Positions 27,932-39,340 of a stretch of 64,000 bases of DNA are shown piece by piece. Location of the stretch: the NCBI GenBank assembly GCA_020848735.1, contig JADLHO010000065.1:1-64000 (forward strand). Direction: 5' to 3'. Under the pieces are notes generated by a model that searched no databases, had not been told where the DNA came from, and worked only from the letters and a program-made list of their open reading frames with translations. Source of the DNA: Planctomycetota bacterium. GTDB taxonomy: Bacteria; Planctomycetota; UBA1135; UBA2386. The position numbers and the translations under genes are program-made. Position 1 is the stretch's first letter, and every line of letters starts with the position of its first letter.

Positions 27932-29397
27932 AGGTGAATCGTCACGGGGTGGGAGAGCGCGAGATCGCCGGTCGTGGTGTTCACGGCGACCCACATGCCC
28001 TGGACCGGCGCGCTGTTGAGGTTGGTCAAGGGCGGCAACAGGATCGCCGCCTGCGAGGTCGGATCACCCGCGCCCGCCACCGGTCGGCCGAGCACGGTGA
28101 ACAGCGGTGTGCTGAATGCGCCGAGGTTCGGGATTCCGACCAGCCACACGGCAAGGCTCGACCCGCCGCCCGCCGGCAGTCCGGTGAGGTGCGCGGTGTA
28201 GGTCACGTTGCCGAGCGCATCGCAGCTCCGATGGGTCTGCGCCGCGAGCGAGGTCCACGCCGCGACCAGCGCTTCGTCGGGCGTTCCCCGCACGTGGGCC
28301 ATCAGGCCGACGGTCAGCGGGGGCTGCGAAGCCCGCACCGACGGGTCGTCGACGCAGACCCCGCTGACCTCGCCGCCGGAACCGGCGCCGGTCCCGTCTG
28401 CGACGCGGCGCGTGCCGGTCCCCGATGAATCGCGTTCGGTGAGGTCGGTCAGCGAGGTGCCGTCGACGCAGTTCGCCACGTAGACGAGCTGCGAGAGCCC
28501 CGCGGGTGTCGTTGCTCGCGTGAACGAGATCAGCAGGTCGTCGCCGCCTTCGTTGTAGGCCAGCGCATCGATGTCGGCGCTCGCGGGGACGCCGAGTTCC
28601 GCTGCGGTGTGGAGCGGCGGCAAGGTCCGCCAAGCGCCGCTCGTTGCATCCCATTTGCGCCGCAGGATCGTCGCACCGCTCGGCGTGCTCCCGGCCCACC
28701 AGGGCGTGGGGACCGCGGCCTTCGTCGCCTCGGTGACCGAGAAGTACACCGTCGGTTCGAGCGGCAGATGCGCGACCACCGCGTCGTCGAGCTCCCAGAG
28801 CGCGACGTAGGTATCGAGGCTGTCGATGCGGCCCTTGCTCGGCGTCGGCCCCGGCCGGAATGCGCCGAGTTCGGTCGAGTCCGCCGCGCGCGCGGTCTGA
28901 CCGCGCAGGTCCGTCGCGATCAGGCGGGCCGTGATCGGCACATAGGAGAACACGTCGGCGCCGGCGCCATCCGGCCGCGCGTGTTCCTGCGCGACGACTC
29001 CGGCCGCGCTCGCCGCCCCGGTCTGGTCCTCCACGGTGAAGAGCAGGACGTTCCAGCAGTTGCACGTGGTGAACTCCATGATCCCATCGCAGGTCGTATG
29101 GAGTTCATCCATCCCGATCGAGAAGGCGTCGACGCGGATCGGCAGGGCCAGACCGAAGACCGCGGCAAACGAGAAATCGGGTCGACCGGCCCGCGGACTG
29201 CTCGGGGCGAGCGCCCCGAACCCGGCCTTGCGCGCATAGCTGCGGGTCGTGCTCGCCGTTCCCGCACCGGCCGGATTGGGGGTGCCCGGTCCGAACGTGA
29301 CGTGCAGGGGGAGCGCGATCATCGGTCCCTGATCGCGTTGGCCGGGGACACTCGCCGCGATCAACGCGGCGACCACGAGTGGGCGGGCATCCATCAT
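27928..29397 (-). CDS. Secreted protein of unknown function
   Basis: Signal peptide MMDARPLVVAALIAASVPGQ; stop overlaps the sigma-factor start (GTGA). Confidence 0.7.
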   Translation of the reverse strand: MMDARPLVVAALIAASVPGQRDQGPMIALPLHVTFGPGTPNPAGAGTASTTRSYARKAGFGALAPSSPRAGRPDFSFAAVFGLALPIRVDAFSIGMDELHTTCDGIMEFTTCNCWNVLLFTVEDQTGAASAAGVVAQEHARPDGAGADVFSYVPITARLIATDLRGQTARAADSTELGAFRPGPTPSKGRIDSLDTYVALWELDDAVVAHLPLEPTVYFSVTEATKAAVPTPWWAGSTPSGATILRRKWDATSGAWRTLPPLHTAAELGVPASADIDALAYNEGGDDLLISFTRATTPAGLSQLVYVANCVDGTSLTDLTERDSSGTGTRRVADGTGAGSGGEVSGVCVDDPSVRASQPPLTVGLMAHVRGTPDEALVAAWTSLAAQTHRSCDALGNVTYTAHLTGLPAGGGSSLAVWLVGIPNLGAFSTPLFTVLGRPVAGAGDPTSQAAILLPPLTNLNSAPVQGMWVAVNTTTGDLALSHPVTIHL

Positions 29398-29478
29398 GAA
29401 CTCGGATCCTGGTCGCGAGGCGGCGGATCCTAACGGACGGCGATCGCCCCGGCGGCCGCGTGTTCGCGGCGCGAGTGA

Positions 29479-32037
29479 TCACTCGTGCGACAGGGTCAGC
29501 ACCGGCCGGAGGCCGAGCAGGTGCTTGCGGTTCCTCGCCGCCTCGGCGACGCGGTATGTGATCCGCGCATTCGGTGCATCGCTCATGAAGCTGCCGCCGC
29601 GCCACGGTTGCACCGCGTCGGGATCGTCGGGGCCGTCGGTCCACTCGGTCACCCGGCACCATTCCCAGACGTTGCCGAGCACGTCGTGCAGACCGAAGGA
29701 GTTGGCGCGGAACGATCCGACCGGCGCGTGCACGGCATGGCCATCGTCGAAGTCCGGCTCCACGCGCCCGGCGACGCGGAAGCCCTCGGCCCGTGCCTTG
29801 TCCGAGAGGTTGGCCGCCCCGCGGAGCGAGCTGCGCTCCCGACCCGTCCACCACGGTGTGTCGGTGCCGGCGCGCGCCGCGTGCTCCCATTGCGCCTCGC
29901 TGGGGATCTCGAGGCCGAGACGCCGGCAGAACGCGGCGCATTCGAGCCACGAGACGGACTCGACCGGGTGCCGTCGCGACGCCACACCCACGGCCCGTCC
30001 CGCCTGCTGGTCGGACGCGAAGACGCTCGGTGTGCTGCCCATGACGCGCTGCCATTGCGCCTGGGTGATCTCGAACTTCGCGATGAGGTACGGGTCCAGC
30101 GCGAGTCGCGTGAACCGCGTCTCGTCCTGGCCGCGCGCCGCGTCGTGATGCGGCGCGTCCGGACGATCCGCCTGCGAGCCGATCGCGAGCTCGCCACCTT
30201 CGATCAGCACGAGGACCGGATCGTCGTCGTCGTGTGCGATCCGCAGGACCCCGTCGGGACCGCGCTCGGGCAATCGACCGTTCGCGGTGGCGACGGCGAA
30301 CTCGAACGAGCCGCTGGCCGGGTCCTGGCCGAGCGGGACCAGCCCGATGATCGGCCGCAGCTCGATCCCGTGCCGCGCCTTGATCCCCGCGATGGCGTGC
30401 GCCCAGGCCGCTGCGTGTTGCGTCACCGTGCGCGCTTCGATGTCCCGCGCCCGGTCGAGCCGTTGCGCGACCTCTGCGTACGTCCCGCCCTCTCCCACGA
30501 GCCGTGTGAGGTCCGCGTGGAGCATGCGCAGTCCCTCGAGCAGCACGGTCTCATGCGCGCTGAGCGCGGCACCGCGCCCCGCGAGCCCCTCGATCTCCGA
30601 GGCGATCTCCGCACAGCGCGCCCGACCGCCCGTCGCCGCGGCTCGCGCGAGCCAGGCTTCCAGGTCCGCGACGCGCCGCGGGTGCACCGGCCAGAGCTCC
30701 TCCTCGGCCTCGCGCAGGAGCTCGCGGACGGTGCCGCGCATCGCCAGGCGGTCGAAGCGGCGCAGGTTCTCACTCGCCTCCAGTCCCAGCCGGACGATGA
30801 CCGCGAGCGCGATGACCGCGGCGAGCAGCACCGCGCCGCCGATCGCGAGCGGCGCGCGGTGCCGCCGCGCGAACTTCAGGAAGCGATACCCCGCGCTCGG
30901 CGGCCCCGCGAGCACGGCCTCGCCGGCGAGATGACGGCGGAGGTCCGCAGCGAGCTCGGAGACGCTCGCATAGCGATCGCCCGCCGACTTCGCGATGGCC
31001 CGCGCGACGATCCAATCGAGCTCGCCGCGCAGGTCGCGGGCGAGTGCTCCGACCGTGGCTCCGCGTCGCTCCGCGATCGCGGCCGCGTCGGCCGGCGCCG
31101 CTGCGGCGAACCGGCGGCTCGGCGACGGCGGCTCCTCCTCGCGCAGGATCCTCAGCATCTCGGGCAACCCGGCGCATTCGAGGCGGTCGTCGGCGAAGGG
31201 ACGCAGTCCGCTGCCGAGCTCATAGAGCATCACGCCGAGCGCATAGACGTCGGTGCGCACGTCGACGCCCCGGCCGTCGCCCCGCGCCTGCTCGGGGCTC
31301 ATATAGGCCGGGGTGCCGATCGGTCGGCCCAGCTCGGTGTCCAGGGCCGACGTCATCCGCGTGCTGTCGAAGGCCTTGGCCAGGCCGAAGTCGATGACCT
31401 TCGGCCGCGCCCGACCTCCCGTCTCCTTCACCAGCACGTTCGACGGCTTGAGGTCGCGGTGGATCACGCCGTTCTGGTGCGCGTGGTGGACGGCATCGCA
31501 GACCTCGGCGAGCAGGGCGAGGCGCTCGCGGACCGGGAGTCGCCGCTGGTCGCACCAGGTGCTGAGCGCGACCCCGTCGACGTATTCCATCGCGAGGTAG
31601 GGGCGACCCTCGTCGGTGGCGCCGGCCTCGTAGACATGCGCGATCGCCGGGTGGTCCATGAGGGCCAGCGCCTGTCGCTCGGCGACGAAGCGCGCCAGCG
31701 CCTCGGGTCCACCGCGGTCGTCGCGCACGATCTTCAATGCCACGAGCCGCCGCACCGGCTCGCGCTGCTCGGCGAGGAAGACCTCGCCCATGCCGCCCCT
31801 GCCCAGCGTCCTCAGCACGAAGAACGACCCGACCTTCGAGATGGGCGGCCGCGCGAGCAGGCCACGGTCGCGCAGCCTCGCCACGCGGCGCAGGAGCTCG
31901 TCGGCGTGCGCCGGGTGCGCCGCGCACAGCGCTTCGAGGCCCTCCTCGCCGGTCGACTCGAGGCGCTGGAGCCCCTCGGCGAGCAGGGTCTCCATGCCGA
32001 ACTCGTCGGACGGGCGATCGGAATCGGTCTCGGCCAC
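29479..32037 (-). CDS. Eukaryotic-like Ser/Thr protein kinase, TM segment, C-terminal FGE/SUMF1 domain
   Basis: Kinase motifs LGRGGMGEVFLAEQ, HRDLKPSNVLVKE, DFGLAKAF, GTPAYMSPEQA; TM APLAIGGAVLLAAVIALAVIVRLGL; FGE motifs FEITQAQWQRVMGSTPS, HPVESVSWLECAAFCRRLGLEIPSEAQWEHAARAGTDT, GLHDVLGNVWEW. Confidence 0.93.
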   Translation of the reverse strand: MAETDSDRPSDEFGMETLLAEGLQRLESTGEEGLEALCAAHPAHADELLRRVARLRDRGLLARPPISKVGSFFVLRTLGRGGMGEVFLAEQREPVRRLVALKIVRDDRGGPEALARFVAERQALALMDHPAIAHVYEAGATDEGRPYLAMEYVDGVALSTWCDQRRLPVRERLALLAEVCDAVHHAHQNGVIHRDLKPSNVLVKETGGRARPKVIDFGLAKAFDSTRMTSALDTELGRPIGTPAYMSPEQARGDGRGVDVRTDVYALGVMLYELGSGLRPFADDRLECAGLPEMLRILREEEPPSPSRRFAAAAPADAAAIAERRGATVGALARDLRGELDWIVARAIAKSAGDRYASVSELAADLRRHLAGEAVLAGPPSAGYRFLKFARRHRAPLAIGGAVLLAAVIALAVIVRLGLEASENLRRFDRLAMRGTVRELLREAEEELWPVHPRRVADLEAWLARAAATGGRARCAEIASEIEGLAGRGAALSAHETVLLEGLRMLHADLTRLVGEGGTYAEVAQRLDRARDIEARTVTQHAAAWAHAIAGIKARHGIELRPIIGLVPLGQDPASGSFEFAVATANGRLPERGPDGVLRIAHDDDDPVLVLIEGGELAIGSQADRPDAPHHDAARGQDETRFTRLALDPYLIAKFEITQAQWQRVMGSTPSVFASDQQAGRAVGVASRRHPVESVSWLECAAFCRRLGLEIPSEAQWEHAARAGTDTPWWTGRERSSLRGAANLSDKARAEGFRVAGRVEPDFDDGHAVHAPVGSFRANSFGLHDVLGNVWEWCRVTEWTDGPDDPDAVQPWRGGSFMSDAPNARITYRVAEAARNRKHLLGLRPVLTLSHE

Positions 32038-32147
32038 GGCGGCGCGAGGTTAGCGGGGGGCTGCGCGCGGGTCTGTCCGAAGGGCGGGTCTGCGGGGATT
32101 CGTGTGCTCGACCGTGACGGAACCGCGCGGGGCTTGCTGGAGAGGAC

Positions 32148-33491
32148 ATGGCACAACCACTCGCTTCCGGCGGCCCGCGCCGAGCCGCGGCCTTCCTCCC
32201 GCTCCTCCTCACGGCTCTCGCGCCCGACCGCGCAGCCCGCGCCCAGCAGCCCTCGATCCTCGACCTCTGCATCCTCGGCACGCGCCGCGAACTGCCGCTG
32301 CCGATCGCAGGCTTCGTCGGCCAGCTCGAGGCCGAGCCGCTCGCCCTCGTGACCCGGCAGCAGCTCGCGGCCGCCGTCGCGGCGGGACTCGTGCTCCACG
32401 ACAGCGTCGTCGTCCAGCAGCTCGCCGAGCGCCGAGCGGGACTCGGCTTCGGTCCGCTGCGGAGCGTGCCGTCCTTGCTCGACGGCGATCTCGAACTCGA
32501 CGCGGCGGTCCGCCTCACGGCGGCGAGCGACGAGGGTTCGCTCAACCGACCCGTGGCCTGCCGCGCGACGATGAGCCTGCGGAGCGAGCCGGCGCACACG
32601 GTGTTCACGCGACACATCCGCTTCCGCGACCACGAGGGTGCCGATCGCTTCCTGGCGCTCGAGTTCCGTCGCGATCACGATCTCCGCTTCTCGGCGACGC
32701 TGCCCGACGGCCTGACCGTCCTCGAGGATCTCGTCGACACCGGGGAGCGCAGCCATTGGGATCAGATGGCCCTCGTCAACCGCGGCGGTACGACGGCACT
32801 CGAGATCGCGCGTTTCGAGCTCGAGATCGACTACGACGTCGACGATTTCCTGCGCTCGCCGACGACGACGCGGATCACCATCCCGCTGGTCGATCGGAGG
32901 ATCGACGCCGTGCTCGGCGCCGGAGAGGCCGTCCTGCCTCTCTCGGACTTCGCGCGCGCGACGCGCCGCGCGTTCGCGGGAGTCGATTCCTCGTCCCCGG
33001 GCTGTGTCCTCCTCGCCATCGACGACCTCGGCAAGAGCGGCAGCGACGGCGGCTCGGGCCCCAACCCCAAATACGGCGGTCGGATCGACCTGCTCTGCAG
33101 CGAGTTCGTCTCCTGGTACTACCACCAGAGCGGCGTCTCGATCCTCGGCTTCGCCGAGGAATTCAAGGACATCACCGGCACCCAGCAGCTCCACGACCTG
33201 TTCCGGTCCGCACGACGGCTCTACCGCTACGACAGCGGCAGCTCGGCGCGCCGCTTCGAGGACCCCGACACCGGCGCGGTCTACACGCCCCGAGCCGGCG
33301 ACTTCCTGGAGTGGCGCAAGAACGGGTCCGCCATGCACTCCATGATGCTCCTCTCCTACGACGAAGCGACGAAGGTCGCGCGCGTCGTGAACGGCCCGTG
33401 GCCCGTCCGCCTCATGGACGCCGACCTGCAATGGTGGGAGGAGCTGAGCTCGAACGAGCACGACTTCTGGGTCGGCGCGATTCCGCGTTGA
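32148..33491 (+). CDS. Secreted protein with C-terminal NlpC/P60-CHAP-like putative amidase domain
   Basis: IDLLCSEFVSWYYHQSGVSI (Cys), PRAGDFLEWRKNGSAMHSMMLLSYDEATKVARVVNG (His). Confidence 0.6.
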   Translation: MAQPLASGGPRRAAAFLPLLLTALAPDRAARAQQPSILDLCILGTRRELPLPIAGFVGQLEAEPLALVTRQQLAAAVAAGLVLHDSVVVQQLAERRAGLGFGPLRSVPSLLDGDLELDAAVRLTAASDEGSLNRPVACRATMSLRSEPAHTVFTRHIRFRDHEGADRFLALEFRRDHDLRFSATLPDGLTVLEDLVDTGERSHWDQMALVNRGGTTALEIARFELEIDYDVDDFLRSPTTTRITIPLVDRRIDAVLGAGEAVLPLSDFARATRRAFAGVDSSSPGCVLLAIDDLGKSGSDGGSGPNPKYGGRIDLLCSEFVSWYYHQSGVSILGFAEEFKDITGTQQLHDLFRSARRLYRYDSGSSARRFEDPDTGAVYTPRAGDFLEWRKNGSAMHSMMLLSYDEATKVARVVNGPWPVRLMDADLQWWEELSSNEHDFWVGAIPR

Positions 33492-33621
33492 GCGGATGAA
33501 CGGATGGGCCGCGGGCCCTCCGGCACGGCCTGGGCACGGGAGCGAGGCCTCGCTCTGCCGCGACTCGCCGAGCGCACGCCCCCCTTGCCGCCTTTGCCCC
33601 ACGCGCCTAACGCGGCCGGGC

Positions 33622-35259
33622 ATGGCGACACCGCCCGACCGCGCCGTTCGCGCGCTGCTCCTCCTGACGCTCGGCGCCACCGCTCCGGCGCAGAGCGTCG
33701 TGCGCAGCTTCGACGGCGCGCTCGCCGGGCAGCGCTTCGGCGGCGCCATCGATTTCGCGGGGGATGCGAACGGCGATGGCGTCGACGAGCTCGTCGTCGG
33801 GATGAGCCTGGACGCCCGCAATGGCGCGCAGGCGGGGGCGGTGGCCCTGCTCTCGGGACGGCACGGCGAGCCGCTGGTGGAGATGCTCGGCGCGGCCGGG
33901 GACCGGCTGGGATCTGCGGTCGCGGGATTGGGCGACGTCGACGGCGATGGGCGCGCGGACTTCGCCGTCGCGGCGCCCTATGACGACCGCGGCGGGCGCG
34001 ATGCGGGGGCCGTCGTCGTCGTCTCGGGGGCGAGCGGGGTGCTGCTCTGGACCGCGTTCGGGCATGCGCCCTTCGAGCAGCTCGGGCTCGCGCTGGCCAA
34101 TGCGGGGGACCTCGACGGCGACGGGCGCGAGGACCTGGCCGCGGGGGCCCCGCTCGCGACGGGCGCGGCCGAGCTCGCGGGCCTCGTGCGCGCGTATTCG
34201 GGGGCGAGCGGTGCGCTCCTGCACAGCTGGGCCGGCGTGCAGGCGGGGGAGAATCTCGGCAGCTCGCTCGCCGCGGCCGGTGACCTCGACCGCGATGGCC
34301 GCGGCGATCTCGCGATGGGCGGCATCGAGCGCCTGCGCTTCGGCGCGGGCCTCGTGCGGATCGTCTCGGGAGCGAGTGGCGTCGAGCTGCGCACGCTGCG
34401 CGGGATCGGCGGCGACGAATTCGGCCATGCGCTCGCCCTGGGACCGGATTGGAACCAGGATGGCTGGCCCGAGCTCGTGGTGGGGGCGCCCGCGCGCAAT
34501 GTGTCGAGCGCGCTGAGCAGCGCCGGTGCCGTGCTGGTGATCTCCGGCCGCGACGGCAGCACGCTCGCGACGATCGACGGCCGCGCGCGCTTCCAGCGCC
34601 TCGGTCACGCCCTTTCGATCCCCGCCGACCTCGACGGCGACGGCGCGCCCGATCTCGCCCTCGGCTCGCTCAATGGCAGCGTCGAGCTCTGGTCGCTCGT
34701 CGGGCCCACCCGCCTCTTCGCGCAATCCGGGGCCGGGCGCCACGGCTCGGTGCTCGGCGACGGCGGCGACGTCGACGGCGATGGCGCGCACGACCTGCTC
34801 GTCGCCGCGCCGCTGGCCGGCGCGGCGCAGGCGGGCCGCGTCGAGGTGCTCGCGTTCACGCCCAGGTCCTTCGTCGGGAGGCCGAGCTCCGTGCCCATCG
34901 CGGCGGGCGCGCGTCAGGACTGGCAGATCGACGCGGGACCGGCAAACGCCGGGCGCTTCTATCTGGTCCTCGGCTCGCTCTCGGGCATCGCGCCGGGCAC
35001 GCCGCTGGGTGCCGTGACGCTGCCGCTCAACCTCGACCCATACAGCGTGGCCTCGATCGGCGGCCTCAACCTGCCGCCCTTCGTGCAGTCGTTCGGCGTG
35101 CTCGATGCCGGCGGTCGCGCGAGCGCGGCCTTCGTCGTCTCACCGGCGCTCTTCACCGGTCTCGCCGGCCTCACGCTCGACCACGCCTTCGTGCTCCTGC
35201 CGAGCGGCGGTGGCATCGACTTCGCGAGCAACCCCGCACCCATGAGGCTCCGGCAATGA
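33622..35259 (+). CDS. Secreted FG-GAP/integrin-alpha-like beta-propeller protein
   Basis: Repeated DANGDGVDELVVG, DVDGDGRADFAVAAP, DLDGDGREDLAAGAP motifs; signal peptide. Confidence 0.9.
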   Translation: MATPPDRAVRALLLLTLGATAPAQSVVRSFDGALAGQRFGGAIDFAGDANGDGVDELVVGMSLDARNGAQAGAVALLSGRHGEPLVEMLGAAGDRLGSAVAGLGDVDGDGRADFAVAAPYDDRGGRDAGAVVVVSGASGVLLWTAFGHAPFEQLGLALANAGDLDGDGREDLAAGAPLATGAAELAGLVRAYSGASGALLHSWAGVQAGENLGSSLAAAGDLDRDGRGDLAMGGIERLRFGAGLVRIVSGASGVELRTLRGIGGDEFGHALALGPDWNQDGWPELVVGAPARNVSSALSSAGAVLVISGRDGSTLATIDGRARFQRLGHALSIPADLDGDGAPDLALGSLNGSVELWSLVGPTRLFAQSGAGRHGSVLGDGGDVDGDGAHDLLVAAPLAGAAQAGRVEVLAFTPRSFVGRPSSVPIAAGARQDWQIDAGPANAGRFYLVLGSLSGIAPGTPLGAVTLPLNLDPYSVASIGGLNLPPFVQSFGVLDAGGRASAAFVVSPALFTGLAGLTLDHAFVLLPSGGGIDFASNPAPMRLRQ

Positions 35260-36677
35260 GGCGACGCCGACTGGCCGCATTCCTCGCCGCGGCAATCGGC
35301 CTGCCGCTCCCGGCGCAGGACCCGCCCGGGTTCACGACCGAGACGCTCGTGACCGGCCTGGATCTCGCGAGCGCCATGGCCTTCGCGCCCGACGGCCGGC
35401 TCTTCGTCCTCGAGCGCGGCTCGGGCACCGTGCGTTACGTGCGCGACGGCGTGCTGAGCGCGCCCTGGGCCACGATCGCGACGACCGGCGCCGTCGGCGA
35501 GGGCGGCCTGCTCGGCATCGCGATCGACCCCGACTTCACGACCACGCCGTACGTGTACCTCCTCTACACGCGCTCGATCGCCGGGCGCTGGGAGACGGTG
35601 ATCGAGCGCCGGCTCGAGGTCGCGGGCGTGGGCGTGCAGCCGCAGCCGATCGGCCCCGCGCTCTTCGCGGGCGGACGGCATTGCGGCGGCCCGCTGCTCT
35701 TCGGTCGCGATGGGACGCTCCTCGCCGTCCTCGGCGAGGGCGGCCTCGAGCTGCTCTCGCAATCGCTGGCGCACCCGAACGGCAAGGTGCTGCGCCTCCT
35801 GGTGCCGGGCGGCGCCGCACCGAGCGACAATCCCTTCGTCGGTATCGCCGGGGCCTCGCCGTATGTCTTCGCGTGGGGCATCCGCAATTCGTTCGGCCTC
35901 GCTTTGCATCCGTCGACCGGCGAGCTCTACGAGACGGAGAACACCGCCGCCGGCGGCGACGAACTCAATCGCATCCTCGCCGGTCGCAACTACGGTTGGC
36001 CGATCCACGACGGTCGCGAGCTCGTGCCGGATCCCGCGACCGAGGATCCGCTCTGGACGCAGCTGCCCGATCCGGCGCTCACGGGCGCGGACTTCGCGAC
36101 GGGACCGCATCTGCCGCCCTCGCTGCGCTCCGCGCTGATCGCCGCGGCCTACAACGACGGCACGCTGCGCGCCTTCGACATCGATGCGGCGACGGGCACC
36201 GTGCGCGGTCACTCCGTCTTCGCCACGCACGGCGCGGCCTTCGGCGTGCTGGATGGACCCGACGGCGCGATCTACGCGCTCGTCCATCCCACGCGCTTCG
36301 AACGCGGCGCGGACCGCATCGTGCGCTACGTGCCGCAGGCCGCACCCTCGCCGGCGTTGCAGATGAAGGCGGTCTCGAACGTCGCGCTCGGCGGCAGCCT
36401 CACCTTCGGCGTCACCGCGAACGCGGGGGAGATCGCGTTCGTCTGGGCGGCGCCGGGTCCGAATCCGCAGCCCGTGCCGACGCCGTTCGGCGAGCTGCTC
36501 GTACCCATCGTGTTGCCCCTGCCGGGCATCGCGATCGGCGCCGATCGGCGCGGCCATCTCGCCCTCGCGCTGCCCGACGATCCGACCCTGCGCGGCGTGA
36601 CGGTGTATGCGCAATGCGCCGCGATCGCCGGGCCCGCGCTGCGCATCGGCGGCATGGCCGCCTACGTCCTGCATTGA
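35256..36677 (+). CDS. Secreted PQQ-dependent sugar (glucose/sorbosone-type) dehydrogenase-like beta-propeller
   Basis: LASAMAFAPDGRLFVLERGSGTVRYV, GEGGLLGIAIDPDF, GIRNSFGLALHPSTGELYETEN, GRNYGWP; ATGA overlap. Confidence 0.85.
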   Translation: MRRRRLAAFLAAAIGLPLPAQDPPGFTTETLVTGLDLASAMAFAPDGRLFVLERGSGTVRYVRDGVLSAPWATIATTGAVGEGGLLGIAIDPDFTTTPYVYLLYTRSIAGRWETVIERRLEVAGVGVQPQPIGPALFAGGRHCGGPLLFGRDGTLLAVLGEGGLELLSQSLAHPNGKVLRLLVPGGAAPSDNPFVGIAGASPYVFAWGIRNSFGLALHPSTGELYETENTAAGGDELNRILAGRNYGWPIHDGRELVPDPATEDPLWTQLPDPALTGADFATGPHLPPSLRSALIAAAYNDGTLRAFDIDAATGTVRGHSVFATHGAAFGVLDGPDGAIYALVHPTRFERGADRIVRYVPQAAPSPALQMKAVSNVALGGSLTFGVTANAGEIAFVWAAPGPNPQPVPTPFGELLVPIVLPLPGIAIGADRRGHLALALPDDPTLRGVTVYAQCAAIAGPALRIGGMAAYVLH

Positions 36678-37618
36678 GCGAGGTGCGCGGCGTGCACGCG
36701 CCGCGCGAATTCGGCACCGGCCGCGCAGGCCTCGCCCTCGTCGTCGAAGCCCGCGGTGAGCACGACGAGCACGTAGGGCGAGGGCCCGAAGGGGTCGACG
36801 ATCGCGGCGTCGTGCGCGATGCGGGTGATCGAGCCGGTCTTGTGCGCGACCACGGTGCCGTCCGGCAGCCCGGCCGGGATCATCGTCCTGAACTCCTGGC
36901 CGGCGAGGATCTCGAGCATCGCGCGGCAGGACGCCGCCGAGGCCGCCTCGCCCCGCGCGATCGCGCGCAGCAGCACGGCGAGGTCGCGCGCGGTGGCGAC
37001 GTTGTTCAGCCCGGCGCGGAAGGCCTTCCCATCCTCGACCCCGCGCCGCACCTGCATGCCGTGCGTGGCGCCGAGCGCCTCGATGCCGGCCTGCACGCGT
37101 CGCGCGTCGAGGCGCTCGATGAGCAGGTTCGTCGCGAGGTTGCTGCTCCGCCGGATCATGCGCGTGACGAGCTCGCGCGCGCTGCGCGTCGCGCCGCGGG
37201 CTTCGAAGAGCTCGGGATCGCTGTCGTCGCCCGCGCTCAGCGAGTAGGGCGAGCCGTCGACGATGCTCGCGAACTCGTCGTGGACGGGGAGCTGGGCCTC
37301 GAGATCGAAGTCGCCGGCGTCGGCGCGCCGGAAGGCCTCGATCATCACGGCGAGCTTCATCGTGCTCGCGGCGTGGAAGCTCGCGTCGGGGTCGAGCGCG
37401 ATCTCGGCGCCGCCGTCGAGAGCGAGGTAGACGAGGGCGATGCGCCGACCCGCGTGGGGTTCCGCGAGCGCGCGCAGCTCCGATTCGAGGTCGCCGAGCA
37501 CAGGGCGCTTCGTGGCGCAGGCGGCGAGCAGCACGAGGACGCCGGCGAGGGCCGCGCGCGGCGGGAGCGGAGGACGGGAGCGCGTCGGTCGGGGCACCTC
37601 GGGATCGGAGCGCCCCAT
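36662..37618 (-). CDS. Class A beta-lactamase-like serine hydrolase, putative lipoprotein
   Basis: SxxK (STMKLAVMIEAF), SSN (RRSSNLATNLL), LNNVATARDLAVLL, KTG (HKTGSITRIAHDAAIV); lipobox LAAC. Confidence 0.85.
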   Translation of the reverse strand: MGRSDPEVPRPTRSRPPLPPRAALAGVLVLLAACATKRPVLGDLESELRALAEPHAGRRIALVYLALDGGAEIALDPDASFHAASTMKLAVMIEAFRRADAGDFDLEAQLPVHDEFASIVDGSPYSLSAGDDSDPELFEARGATRSARELVTRMIRRSSNLATNLLIERLDARRVQAGIEALGATHGMQVRRGVEDGKAFRAGLNNVATARDLAVLLRAIARGEAASAASCRAMLEILAGQEFRTMIPAGLPDGTVVAHKTGSITRIAHDAAIVDPFGPSPYVLVVLTAGFDDEGEACAAGAEFARRVHAAHLAQCRT

Positions 37619-37813
37619 GCGGTCCGCCGCGAGGGTCCCGTCGGGATCGCGGCGGCGCCGCGCTGGCCTGGCCCCGCCCTGAGCCCTAGAGTCCCCGCCA
37701 CGGCCGGCGGGCGGTGGCGATTGCTCGCGCCGCGCGGCGCAGCGATTCCGCACGGTCAGCGCGCACATTGTGCCGATGACCGTCCCGGCTCGATCCTCCC
37801 CACAGAAGACAGC

Positions 37814-39280
<1,467 letters not shown>

Positions 39281-39340
39281 ATCGGCGTCGTATCAGGACC
39301 TAGCAGGGCGCCGCCACGCGGCGCAACGCCAAGCCCACCG

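Noticed and set aside
29485-32352. 955-aa plus-strand ORF
   Set aside because: Antisense shadow of the Ser/Thr kinase-FGE gene; no domain motifs.
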